Positions 13,701 to 26,900 of a DNA stretch of 64,000 nt are shown one piece after another. Source of the DNA: Silene conica (Eukaryota > Streptophyta > Magnoliopsida > Caryophyllales > Caryophyllaceae); assembly GCA_029255685.2 (NCBI GenBank), contig CM055320.2:44241910-44305909 (forward strand), in the 5' to 3' direction. How positions within the stretch are numbered: position 1 is the first letter of the stretch; the number at the start of each line of letters is the position of its first letter. The translations under genes and the position numbers were made by a program. The notes under the pieces were generated by a model. The model saw only the letters and a list, made by a program, of their open reading frames with translations. It was not told the DNA's origin and searched no databases.

Positions 13701-14948
13701 GGTTATCATACATAAAATTTTCATCCTCAATAATGAAACACGTATAAAGTGACAGCCCGGACAACCAGGTAACATTCTGAAAATTTATTAAAATTTTTGG
13801 TCCCTTTGCAACTACACATTACTACATCCGCACTCAACCTTTCTTATCCAAACACATTGACAATCATTTGAAGCATAGCCATCACTTTGTACCATATTAA
13901 CATTCATTCCTCATTTCAATTGTAGTTGGCATCAAAATACGGTAAAGGTTTCGAAACTGAAAATAAAATTAATTAAATAACTTGATAGTTATATAGGTGT
14001 ATCCAAGTACGGAAATATAACCTATGGACTACTACGTATCCTTTATTGATGACATACTTCGCAACGAATTTATGTGTAGATAACAGGCATCAAATTTTTA
14101 AATACGATATACGCAACACATGACTATATACATTCCTAGCTTAGAACACACATTCTGCATATTACTAAACATGGATTGCTAAAGCAATTAGTAAAATAAT
14201 AAAATCATAAACCTCGAATTCTGATCACATTTGACTAGTATGCTTATTAGTAAACTCTTGCAAAGTATAAGGCATGCAAATAAGAAGTGTATACACACAT
14301 AGAATAGTACAGACAGTTATCAACGGGCACGTCATCCGGTTCGGTCTACTAGCTTTACCCATAAGACTTAACTTGGTTCCACATCCTATAACGACATAGC
14401 ATAGCTGGCTCTACTAATCATTCCAGTTAATCATGATCATATCTCTCCTACATCTATCCGTTTAGGTAGCTATAGCTCATCAACTCATTACACACATCAT
14501 TATACTACATCTCTACCTAACGGTTCAGGGATCACGAAACCGCATGCATATCACCATATACAAGTAAAGTAGCTCATATTCAAAACTTTTGTTCTCAATA
14601 CCAGAAATAGTATATCTCAGTCAACATTCAACTTCAATCTCATGATCCGCAGTATATACTACCAACCATATTTCACATTATAACTTACCTCATTCCTTCT
14701 CCTGCAAGAACGTTAGTACCATATAACCAGGTCACTATATAATCTACCCCACTCTTCAATTACTCTGATTGGGTTCCCGAGACAGAACAGAAAGGGCCCA
14801 GGTTTGGTGTGAGGGGGCCCCTAACTCATCCCGTTCCTTCTTGGGGCTCCTAACCGTTTCGTCTCGGGGTTCATTTTATTTGACTCTTCCTACGTTGATT
14901 ATTATTCATTTGATTTAGGCCTGAGGATCGTTCGCTCTGATACCACTT
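10761..14948 (-). mobile_element. LARD internal body 2 (non-coding, uninterrupted)
   Basis: 4188 bp, the ancestral state of the body without the nested solo LTR. Polypurine tract at 10761-10774, primer-binding site at 14934-14945. No coding frame is recognised. Confidence 0.8.
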
Positions 14949-16028
14949 TGTAACACCCCCATTTATTTAAGGGCCTGTACTAGGACTCCCCAGATAAATA
15001 TGGGTGTTACCATCTCGGTTTTCCCGAGGCAGTGGATACAAAGGAATGATAAACAGTACTTTAATTAAAAGTTAAACTCCATAACATGTTCTTACAACTG
15101 TAATAAAACTGTCTTATGAAAAGTAAGTACAACTCATGCTAAACTGACTATGGTGATCTAGACTCTAGTCTGGTCCGGATCCAAGTTCTCTCCTCCCACA
15201 GCTTCCCATAGTCTCAGCCACCTGTCAATCTGCTCCCCAATAATTTGGTTCATCACAGGTGATCACGAATACACAGGGTCAACCACGAGGTTGAGTAGAG
15301 GAAAAGTAAATAAACACAATTATAATATATATATTGGGATCAATCGTCCCTTAACTCCGCACCGATCCAACACCAAATAAACTCCGCACCGATCCAACGT
15401 CAAATAAACTCCGCACCGATCCAACGCCAAATAAACTCCGCACCGATACGACGCCAAATAAACTCCGCACCGATCCAACACCATATAAACTCCGCACCGA
15501 TCCAACGCCAAATATACTCCACACCATATCACAAGACCCATTATTCGTCACATCGTATCATGTCACAGAATTATTCAATCAAATAAAGCAATATATCATT
15601 CATTCAATATAACAAGATGAACATTGTTAACAACGATTAATAATCAAATAACTCATTAACAGGCATACGGTATTCCCCTACCTGAAATGGCAGGAAAACA
15701 ATTAAGTCCAAGCTTGTTAGAAGTGTTCCACACGAAACCCGCTACCTAAACACGTACACATAACGAATTAAAAACCTTCCCGAAACCCCATAACCTCCTA
15801 TGCATACTATAAATAGAAACCTTCCATAAATGGAAAGTTTCCAAAAATAGAAACCCATTATAAATGGAAAGTTTCCTTAAATAAAAACTTTCCTTAACTC
15901 ATTGATTTCCGACTCATAAGCTTCAATTACACGATAACAAATAACTTGAAATAACGAGAGACGGCTAATATTAAAATAGTAACCATAATAATAATACTAC
16001 TAAAATTATAACAATAATAAATATACTT

Positions 16029-16092
<64 letters not shown>

Positions 16093-17202
16093 AGAAGAAT
16101 ACCATTATCCCTTATACAAATGTACTAACATTAATAATAAAACAACGCAACGAAAACGACAGTCCAAACCCGCGAAACAGCCCCTACCGTCAACACCCTC
16201 ACAAACACCGTGTCAAACACCAACCACAACCAATACCTTCGCCCGTGGCACCACCAGGCTCGCCTCTGAGCCTTGGTGGTTCCTGAGGCGAAAGCAGCAG
16301 CTGTCGACACCGTCGCAACCACCCACAACAGGCGTCTTAAACCCCAACACCCACGACACTCTGTTTCCCCTGTTTGACACGGTACTGACGCGCACAACGA
16401 CACTCGCCCTAACACTATTATAAGACGCCACTATCCACCGTGACAAACACCATTAGAGTCTCCTGACTACCATCTATCCCATCACTCAAACACCCGTAAC
16501 AATCCTACACAGGAACTCATTCGAATTAAAGTCCAAACGTGCATACCCAGGGACCCTGTTCTGATAAAACGAAAAAGGTTTACTGACATAGGTGACGAAC
16601 CACCACATTCAACGACTCTAGGTGGTTAAAGACGCCATCACTATGGTCAAAACACGATTAATACACATCCTATATACGTGATATGTAAAGATCATCAATC
16701 AAAACGTGTATATACTGTTGCTATTATACGAAAATAAGAGGGGAGAAATCAGCGAAAATATAAAACAACGGTGAGCATACCTATTCGTTTGTCCAAACGA
16801 ACACCCTTAACCACCCTAGGCCACCGTGTGAACCATTTTCCTCAGTCTTGGATGTGGCGGCTGTGAAAGGGGCGAAGTGGTTGTGTCTCGATTAGGGTTG
16901 GGATAGGGTTTTGAGAGGTGTTAAAAGTGTGGCAGCGTGAAAGTGAGATGTCATGTTTTGATTACTACACAAAGTTGATATATGGGCTGCTTGGTTTTGC
17001 ACGCGAAACGAGGCCCAAAGATGGGTCTCTAAAGGTCATAGGATCGAGCCTCACTAGCACCACATACTATTAACATAATTTGGTGACATGGATCCCCAAA
17101 TCGAATCCCACAACCTACTATAAGCATATAATTATACTAGTGTTTATAAGCTAACCCGTAACAATTATTATAATAGAATATAAAAAAATACGGATTGTTA
17201 CA
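14949..17202 (-). repeat. LTR c of the LARD array (5' LTR in element sense)
   Basis: 2254 bp; right edge TGTTACA followed by the AATAA duplication at 17203-17207. In element sense this is the upstream LTR, so its promoter would fire leftward, away from farnesylcysteine lyase, whose start codon lies 242 bp to the right. Confidence 0.85.
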
Positions 17203-17405
17203 AATAAGCTCTCCGAAACATGAAGTTGCCCCATAAATAACATGAAAAGAACCTGACGACAACAAATTAGAATCAGCTCAAAACCCGAGAGTCCGAGACT
17301 TGAATTAAAAAAATAGTAAGACGAAAGACGATCGAGAAAGCACGAAAGCACGAAATCAAGAAACATTCTAGATTCTAGTATACAACAAAGTCTACTCTAC
17401 TACCC

Positions 17406-17415
17406 CTATATAATA
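17406..17415 (+). promoter_or_regulatory. Candidate TATA box of farnesylcysteine lyase
   Basis: TATATAATAT-like sequence about 35 bp before the ATG at 17445, in the 237 bp of native upstream DNA left after the LARD insertion. If used, the 5' leader would be only about 5-10 nt, which is short, so an upstream start site is also possible. Confidence 0.35.
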
Positions 17416-17444
17416 TTAGACTATAGTCCATAGGGACCATATCC

Positions 17445-17948
17445 ATGGCGAAAACATCATCTCTACTCTCTCTCCTTTTCCTCCTCATTTTCACCCTCGC
17501 CGCACACTCCGAACCATCACCACCGTCGTCGGCTACCGTGTGCATCATCGGAGCAGGTATCTCCGGCGCATCCCTCTCTCACTTCCTCCGTAAATACTCC
17601 CAATCTCCCCAACTAATCAACACTATCCGAATCTTCGACAAAAACGATGTCGTTGGCGGCCGCATGTCCACTGTCACCATCGCCGCCGATACCTTCGAAG
17701 CCGGTGCTTCAATTATTCATCCTAGAAACTACCACACCTCCAATTTCACCCATTTGTTAAACCTGAAGAAGCGTTTTGGTGATGGCGATGATTCCTTAGG
17801 GCTTTGGGATGGTCAGAGGTTTGTGTTTCAAACGATGCGTTTGGATTCCAGGTTTCGGTTTGTTAATAAACTTATTTCGTTGGTTAATCAAGCAAAGGTT
17901 TTTTGGCGCTATGGTGTTTCCTTGTTTAAAATGCAGGCTTTTGTTGAG
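17445..17948 (+). CDS. FCLY: FCLY exon 1
   Basis: 168 codons, ending in phase 0 before GTAATT. Encodes the signal segment, the FAD-binding GAGISG and the GGRMST motif. The ATG at 17445 is chosen because the signal peptide follows at once and no in-frame ATG precedes it after the candidate TATA box. Confidence 0.88.
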
Positions 17949-20900
17949 GTAATTTTGTTTTATTTTAATACGATAATTGAAGTGTTTAAATTTCCGTAGC
18001 TGTGATTTGATTTGATTTGATTATATATGGATCAGATATTTGATTAATGTTGCTTAAGCTCACTAGCTCAGCAAAGCTCGGATTGGAAGAGCTCCTTTTT
18101 ATTATTAATTCCTTTTCATAATTTGTTCTAGTGTTACGTTCAATTATGCAAATTAAGTTAAATTGATGAGTTCGTTTGGAAGGGAACTCCGAGCCAGGAG
18201 CAAGCTTCCTATAATTAATCCTATTCGATGTAATTTAGTTAAACTAATATAGTGCAAGGGTCGAACACTCGAACCTAGGAGAATGACGTTAAACTAAAGA
18301 CTCGATTTTTAACCATTAATTAAAACACTAATGATAATTAAGGCTAAACAAATACAACTAATCACAAACTACAAGTATAGACAATGATCAACATGTAAGA
18401 AACATAAATGAAAAGGTTTTGGTAATGAAACAACATGAAAATAAGGTAAAGAAGTAAGCTTTCTATTGAAACAATTAAACAAACACTTGGTATAATTCTC
18501 TCTTATTAACCAACAATGATAAGGTTTAATTCTTTTCTCTCTACAGTTATCTACCTAATACCAACATCTTAAGGAAATTATTTCACACAATTAAACCATC
18601 CATGTATGTGAACCCTTCAATTTCAACCTCTACTCATTAAACCATAAATGAAACTAGAATTGAGCATGAAGTTTATACCAAAAGAAGTGGACTAGAATCA
18701 AATCCCCATACTAGCAAGAAAAGAAATGAACTTTCCTACTCACCATCTGAATCATTTAAACCAAATCAACATATGCCAAGTATATTTATGTACAAGAGGT
18801 TTTTTTTCAGATCCTCTAGCTCTCAAATGTTAGAGCTATTTATAAGGAAACACAAAAACCTAGAAAATAAGTTGTCATAAGAAGCTCACATGCGGGTTTT
18901 AAGGCCCGCACTTTTTTCTTGATGTTCTCTTCAATACTCGACTTATCACTTTACCCTCAGTTCTTGAATTCACAAATTTGGATGCACAGGACGCTATCTT
19001 CCACGCAAGTGTTTGGCAAAAAGTCTTGGATTCACCTAGAGGGGCGAAATAACCAACATAGAGCTCAAGATATCCGGATTAAACAAATGATAATTGCCGG
19101 CATTAATCAAAGATTAGCTTACAGAATCGGCTTTATAATTTATTACATATCTTTAGTTGACATAATTAACCCGACACATAACGACTCTATCAATAAGGTA
19201 TATTATGCTACTATTATTAGAAGATCTTTGGAGTAGTGTAAATATGATATCATTGTAATTGTTTAGGCATGAACAATATCAATAATACCACAATAACTTC
19301 TATGCAATTTCCCCTGATTTTAATAGTTTTATACTTTTATATGTCGTTATCTGGTGGAAGTCTTTGAAATCTTCTCCATGTTTTGATAGTTATTTGATGA
19401 ACGTTTTTGCATTATTTGATGATACAATGTGCAGGATACATTAAGTAATTTCTTGAAGTTCTATGAGGGCCATGATACTAGGCCCATCTTTCACAGAGCG
19501 GAGGATATGCTTAAATGGTCTGGTTTATATGACCTCACCTCCCAGACTTTAGAAGAGGAATTGGTTGATGCTGGCTTGTCTCCTTTACTTATAAAAGAGC
19601 TTGTCACGGTGAGCAGCAACACCTTTGTTTTAATAATCTGATAGAATCAATTCTGATCCACCGTGGCTTTTTAACATGTTCAAAAATTCAGTCCAGTCTT
19701 GAAGTTAAGTTGCTCATTATTTTCCCTTTTTAATTTAGTTTTACATTTTTTTCGTCTTGGTGTCAGTATGTTTAAGGGGAGCCTTGGCGCACCGGTTAAG
19801 GTGTTGCTTTGTGACCGCGAGGTCACGGGTTCAAGCCCTGGGAGCGGCCTCTTGCCAAAATGGCAAGGGAAGGCTTGGCCCCATTACACCCTTGTGGTGG
19901 GGCCCTTCCCCGGACCCTCGCCTAGTGAGGATGGCATCGTGCACCGGGCTGCCCTTGGTGTCAGTATGTTTTCTTGTGTTGTTTATGATGTTTTATTGGA
20001 TTCATGCTTGTTACTAGATACTACATTTTCACTGTTACATGAGAGATGCCTCTCGGCTCTCGCCCTCTCCATAGTAGAGTTTGCTTCATGTTACATATAA
20101 TCCCTTCTAGAGCCATTAAAATAGTTGATGTTGAAGGACTTGAAACCATCATCCTTGATGTTCAATATTGACTGGAATTTTAGGAGGGGAGAAGAAGAGA
20201 CTTTTTGATAAGGTGGATGAAGATGGACATTTATTGGTTTAGTTAGCCCGTGTATGCAAGCTGATATGTGTAATAATATGCCTGTTGATTTAGACCACTG
20301 GTGACTAATATGATAATTTTTGACTTGTTGAACTTGTTAGGTAAAAACTGAATGTTGGCAGATATGTGTTGATAAATTTCATTGGCAATTATGGGTATTG
20401 TTCAGGTTATCACACGGATCAATTACGGTCAAAGTACTAGTATGAGTGGACTAGCTGGAGGTGTTTCTTTAGCTGGTTCTGATGGTGGCTTATGGGCAGT
20501 TGAAGGTGGCAATTGGCAAATGGCTGCAGGACTTATTAATGGATCAGCTGCTGAATTGCATCTGAATGAGGAGATACTTTCTGTCTCTTTTGTCGGAACT
20601 CATTATGAGCTTAACTCAAGCAAGGGAAATGGCTATGAGTGTCAAGTGACGGTTTTTGCTACACCCTTGGATGAATCAGATGTTAAATTTGACCCACCAA
20701 TATCGGTTCCAGAGAGGAAGATGCAGCACACTCACACAACCTTTATTAGGGGATTGTTGAATCCTGTGAGTACCTTTCTCCTGTCAACAATTTTGTTCAT
20801 CAACCTCCTTGCAGTTCTATTGGATTTATTTTTCATAGGTTCTTTTGTCTTTTCTGGGATCTGATATTTACTTGATATTCCACTTGTGAAGGCATATTTT

Positions 20901-23900
20901 GGCCTGAGAAAAGTTGGAGACATTCCAGACCTGGTTGGCACACTCGAGGATCCCAATATCCCTTTCTCATGTGTATCTGTCCTAAAGAAACATGAAGATG
21001 GTGAGATGACTTACAAAATGTTCTCCCGGAAGCCTCTAGATGATACAATGCTTGATCAAATATTCAGGTATGACATTTTATGCTATTCACGATTATTCAT
21101 GAACGTAAGAGGGTTTGCAATATAACATGTGCACATTGCTTAATGATGAATCCTTAATGTTGCTCTATAATTTGAGTTTGAATTTGTGGCGACTTGTGTA
21201 GTTTCTTAAATGCCATGTTGTCATACCCCAGAGAATCCCACTTTCCCTTGGATTTCAATCAATTACCTTATAATCTACCGTATACATTTCATATCAGATT
21301 AGCTTGCTTATTATGGTTTACTTTGTCACTCCACAACTTTTTTTTGTTGTGTCATTAACTTTTTTTGTTGTGTCATTAACTCATTATCTACAGTATGCTG
21401 TTCTGTTAGAATATAAATATGTCGATATTCATATCGTTTGTATTATTAGCATATATTATTGTTTGCCTAAACTAGAGATTGTTGCAGATAATTAGGTATT
21501 GACTTCCTGTATCTCTCAATGGGATTGGAATCCCTTAACTTAGGTAGTTTAGCATGTATATATTGTACGTGAGATTCACTTATACAAATTCAAGGAATTC
21601 ACGAGTCTTCCTTCGATCCTGTCTCATCTTCCGCTACAACACTTCTTTTTCAACCTCCAGCCATGACAAACGACACAGACACCGACTCTTCAAAACCAAC
21701 ATGTCATCCCGCGTACTCTATATCTAATGTCAAAAACTTCGTCCCATCACCCTTGAAACCGAGAATGTTCATTATGCATCGTGGGCCGAATTATTTCTGA
21801 ACACAGCACGTGCATTCGATGTCACCGATCACATCGCTCCTCCCACGGGCGCTCCTCTCCAAAAGGATGCTAAATGGAATAATGCCATTGTTAAACAATG
21901 GATTTATAGCACCATATCCCTTGATCTCCTACACATGATTCTCGAACCAGGCGCCTCTTTGAGCACGGGACCGTATAAGGATATCTTTAACGACAACAAG
22001 AATTCACGTGCCGTCATGCTTGAACAACAATTTACCAATATCCATATCGATAACTAACCAAATGTGTCGTCTTATTGTGAGGCTCGCAAAATGATCTCTG
22101 ATCAACTCTCTAATGTCGAATCCCCGGTTTCCGAAACGCGTCTTGTGCTGCAACTTGTTACCCATCTCTCTGATGGTTATGATGGGGTCGCTACCATTAT
22201 TCAACAAAGCGACCCTTTTCCGCCGTTCTACAAAGCCCGATCAATGCTTACTTTGGAGGAGACCCGACGTGCAAAGGTTGTTGCTCCATCCTCTGGCACG
22301 CCACTCTTGTCCTCTACTGGCTCTGACTCGGGAAATAGGTCTTCTTCTTCATCTCATCAAGGCAGGGGTTCCTCCAATTCAAATAATTACGAGGGCAAAA
22401 ACAAAGGGAACAATAACAGGGGACATTATAAAGGTAAACATGGTGGAAGAAACAACCAGAACAGCTACCACAAAAATTCCTCTCGCCATGGCCAGCACAA
22501 GAGCGGTGGACCATCTTGGACGTGGGTCCCACTATCTCCTTGGCAGACGCAAGGGTGGGGACCGCCATCATGTCCTTACCCCACCACGGGGTGATCCTCT
22601 CAAGGAATCTCCAAGGGTATCCTCGGACCAAAGCCGCAACAGGCATTTGTTGCTCAACCAAGTACTATTGGAACAACTCCAGGGGCTTTCGTTCCGACCG
22701 AAATCGCTGGGTTGCTGACACTTACCCTTCAACAACCAGACGACAACTACTATATGGACACAGGGGCATCGTCACACATGACCTCTCATGCGGGTACACT
22801 CTCTTCTTATTCTTGTTTGAGTGGTAATCGCCATATAATTGTCGGTAATGGTAACACAATTCCGATTGTTGGTTATGGTACTGCCTTTTCCTTTCCCGTA
22901 CCCACACCATACCCTTCTCATAAAAAAATATTTTACATGTGCCAAACATTATTAAGAATCTTGTGTCAGTTCGAAAATTCACAACCAACAATCGAGTATC
23001 TGTTGAATTTAATCCGTTTGGTTTCACTGTTAAGGATTCGAAGACAAAGACGGGGATGCCGATTATGAGAAGCAATAGCACGGGTGACTTATTACCCCCT
23101 CCTTCCGTCTAAAACCACACCCAAAACTGCTCATGCCTTTGTTGCCGTTTTGCCCTCGACTTGGCATAGCCGTCTAGGACATCCCGGCCTTGTTGTCTTT
23201 AATTCTATTTGTCATAATAAACATGTTGCTTGTCGTCTTCTGAAGTCTTTGTCTGTTTGTCATTCTAATGAATTGGGCAAACATGTTAAACTTCAATTTC
23301 ATGCCTCTTTATCTAGTACTTTACATGCTTTTGACTTTCTGCATACGGACTTATGGACATCTCCGGTTTTAAGTACAATGGGTCATCGATATTATATTCT
23401 CTTGCTAGACGACCACACTAATTTCCCATGGACTTATCCCCTCACCACTAAATCTCAAGTCTGTGATGTGTTTACTGCTTTTCACAAAATGATTAATACT
23501 CAATTCAACAGTCTTATTAAAACCCTCCAATGTGATAACGGCCGTGAATTTAATAATTCTCCCCTTCACAAATTCTTTGCTAGTAAAGGTATGTTATTTC
23601 GTTTTTCCTGTCCTCATACGTCGCCCCAAAATGGTAATGCCGAGCGTAAAAGTCGAACCATTAATAACACCATCCGCACCCTTCTTATCCATGCTCACAT
23701 GCCTCCCTCTATGTGGCACCATGCCTTATCTATGGCCACGTACGTACATAATATCATACTTAGCAAAGCCAATCACAATAATTCTCCCACCTCGAGTCTA
23801 TACCACCGAGTTCCGTCGTATCACCATCTTCGCACTTTCGGGTGTCTGCTATCCTCACACCCCACCCTCAACCATTAATAAACTTGCACCCCGTGCTACT

Positions 23901-26900
23901 CTTTGTGTTTTCTTGGGCTACCCGTCTACCCATCGTGGTTACAAGTGTTACGACGACCTAGCCACTAAGAGAATTATCATTGCTCGACACGTGACATTCG
24001 ATGAATCGGTGTTTCCTTTTTACTCCCAAAGTCCCATAACAAATTCATCCTATAATTTTCTTATGGCTGACCCATCCCCCTATGTGTCCTATCAGCTTCA
24101 CCAATGCCCTACACCCATGGCTGACCCGGTTGCTACCCATACCCCCCATCACGGCCTCCCTGGCCCGTTCCTCACCACCTACCTCTCTAGAAGTACCCTC
24201 TCCCATAATCCACCCATCCCCTGACCTCCAAAACAACCCCAACCCCGACAACCAAACTCAACCCTCACCTCAAACGGTTAATTGCTACTCGTGCCCGACA
24301 CGGGATTTTAAACCCAAACCTATATTCGACCTCTGTATCACCACGACGTCCCTTTGTCCCATCCCCAAATGCCCCAAAACTGCCCTTTATGACCCCATTT
24401 AGAATCGTGCCATGAAAGACGAATTCGATGCCCTCAATAAGAATAAGACTTGGGTGCGTGTACCACAACCTCCTGATGTTAATATTACACGTTTATGGTT
24501 GTTTAAACATAAATTTAAAGCTAATGGTGATTTATAACGATACAAAGCTCACCTTGTTGTTAATGGCAGGTCGAACGGTTGGTCACTTGAGACTTTTAGT
24601 CCCGTAGTCCCGTAGTTAAGCCGGCCACAACCCGAACAATTCTCAGTTTATCAATTTCTAAAAATTGGTCCATTCATCAACTCGATGTGAAAAATGCTTT
24701 CCTCCATGGCCACCTTGCAGAGACTGTTAATATGCACCAACCGCCAGGTTTTCGCGACCGTACCAACCCGGATCATGTTCGCCTCCTTAAAAAATCACTC
24801 TACGACCTCAAACAAGCTCCGCGAGCATGGTATCAACGGTTCGCCTCACATGTTTCCACAATTGGATTCAGTCATAGCAAGTGTGATAATTCATTATTCT
24901 TTTGTCGTGACGGTGATAATATGGCTTATCTCTTATTATTTCTACTCTATTATTTATCCTATACGATATATTATCCTATACGGTGTGTTATTTCGTTTTC
25001 CTGTCCTCATACATCGCCCTAAAATGGTAATGCCGAGCGTAAAATTCGAACCATTAATAACACCATCCGCACCGTTCTTATCCATGCTCACATGCCTCCC
25101 TCTATGTGGCACCATGCCTTATCTATGGCCACCTACCTACATAATATCATACTTAGCAAAGCCATTCACAATAATTTTCCCACCTCGAGTCTATACCACC
25201 GAGTTCTGTCCTATGACCATCTTCGCACTTTCGGGTGTCTACTATCCTCACACCCCACCCTCAACCATTCATAAACTTGCACCCCGTGCTACTCCTTGTG
25301 TTTTCTTTGGCTACCCGTCTACCCATCGCGGTTACAAGTGTTACGACGACCTAGCCACTAAGAAAATTATCATTGCTCGACACGTGACATTCGATGAATC
25401 GGTGTTTCCTTTTGCCTCCCAAAGTCCCACAACAAATTCATCCCATAATTTTCTTATGGCTGACCTATCCCCCTATGTCCTATCACCTTCACCAATGCCC
25501 TACGCCGATGGTTGACCCGGTTGCCACCCATACCCCCATCACGGCCTCCCCTGCCCGTTCCTCACCACCTACCTCTCCAAAAGTACCCTCTCCCGAGGTC
25601 CCCTCTCCCATAATCCACCCATCCCCTGACCTACAAAACAACCCCAACCCCGACAACCAAACTCAACCCTCACCTCAAATGGCTAATGGCTAGTCGTGCC
25701 CGACACGGGATTTTTAAACCCAAACCTATATTCGACTCTATACCATGACGTCCCTTTGTCCCATCCCCAAATGCCCCAAAACTGCCTTTTATGACCCCAT
25801 TTGGAATCGTGCCATGAAAGACGAATTCGATGCCCTCATTAAGAATAATACTTGGGTGCGCGTACCACAAACGTCAATATTACACGTTTATGGTTGTTTA
25901 AACATAAATTTAAAGCTAATGGTGATTTAGAGCGATACAAAGCTCGCCTTGTTGTTAATGGCAGGTCCAACAGGTGGGTCAGGTGGGTGTCGACTTGAGA
26001 CTTTGAGTCCCGTAGTCCCGTAGTTAAGCCGGCCACAACCCGAACAGTTCTCAGTTTAGCAATCTCTAAAAATTGATCCATTCATCAACTCGATGTGAAA
26101 AATGCTTTCCTCCATGGCCACCTTGCAGAGACTGTGTATATGCACCAGCCGCCAGGTTTTCGCGACCGTACCAACCCGGATCATGTTTGCCTCCTTAAAA
26201 AATCACTCTACGACCTCAAACAAGCTCCGCGAGCATGGTATCAACGGTTCGCCACACATGTTTCCAATTGGGTTCAGTCTTAGCAAGTGTGATAATTCAT
26301 TATTCTTTTGTCGTGACGGTGATAATATGGCTTATCTTTTATTGGATGTCAACGATATAATACTTGCTACTTCCATTGCAGCACTCCGGGTACAATTACG
26401 GCCCTTTTACGGTCTGAATTTGCAATGACCGATCTTTGACCACTAAATTCCTTCCTTGGTGTTTCTGCTCGGGCTATTTCTTCATCATTCTAAATATGCG
26501 AAGGAAATTATTGCTCGAGCTAACATGTCCTCCTGTAAGCCCGCTCAAACACCGGTCAATACTCAATCAGAACTCCACGCCAACCCCGCCCACTAGTATC
26601 TGACCCATCTTTATATCGGAGCCTCGCTGACGCTCTTCAATACTTGAAATTTACTCGACCCGATATATCCTACGCGGTCCAACAAATATGTTTATTCATG
26701 CACGATCATCGCGAGACACATTTTCATGCTCTGAAAAGAATTATTCGATACATCCTGGGAACCTCGTCCTATGGACTTCACCTCCAAGCCTCCTCGGTTT
26801 CATCCTTAATAGCTTACACCGACGCCGACAAGGGTCGTGTCCCAATACCCGACGCTCCACTTCCGGCTACTGTGGCTACCTCTACTGTGTCTACCTCGGT

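Larger units (their letters stand above)
436..17207 (-). mobile_element. LARD-type LTR retrotransposon array, LTR-body-LTR-body-LTR
   Basis: Three near-identical LTRs (441-2712, 8496-10760, 14949-17202) separate two internal bodies. The whole array is flanked by one 5-bp duplication, AATAA (436-440 and 17203-17207), and inner LTR edges have none. Orientation is minus: the primer-binding site (TGGTATCAGAGC in minus sense, initiator tRNA-Met) lies left of the second and third LTRs, and a polypurine tract (AAGGGGGGAAG in minus sense) lies right of the first and second. No frame resembling gag or pol is present in either body, which fits a non-autonomous LARD. One flanking duplication and three LTRs point to LTR-LTR unequal recombination rather than two independent insertions. 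Confidence 0.85.

Noticed and set aside
19779-19860. tRNA-like sequence with A and B boxes
   Set aside because: It is the head of the Au SINE; no cloverleaf with acceptor stem can be drawn and the body continues with SINE sequence and a target duplication.
19699-20100. 133-aa ORF in intron 2
   Set aside because: It runs across the SINE and is inside a spliced intron.
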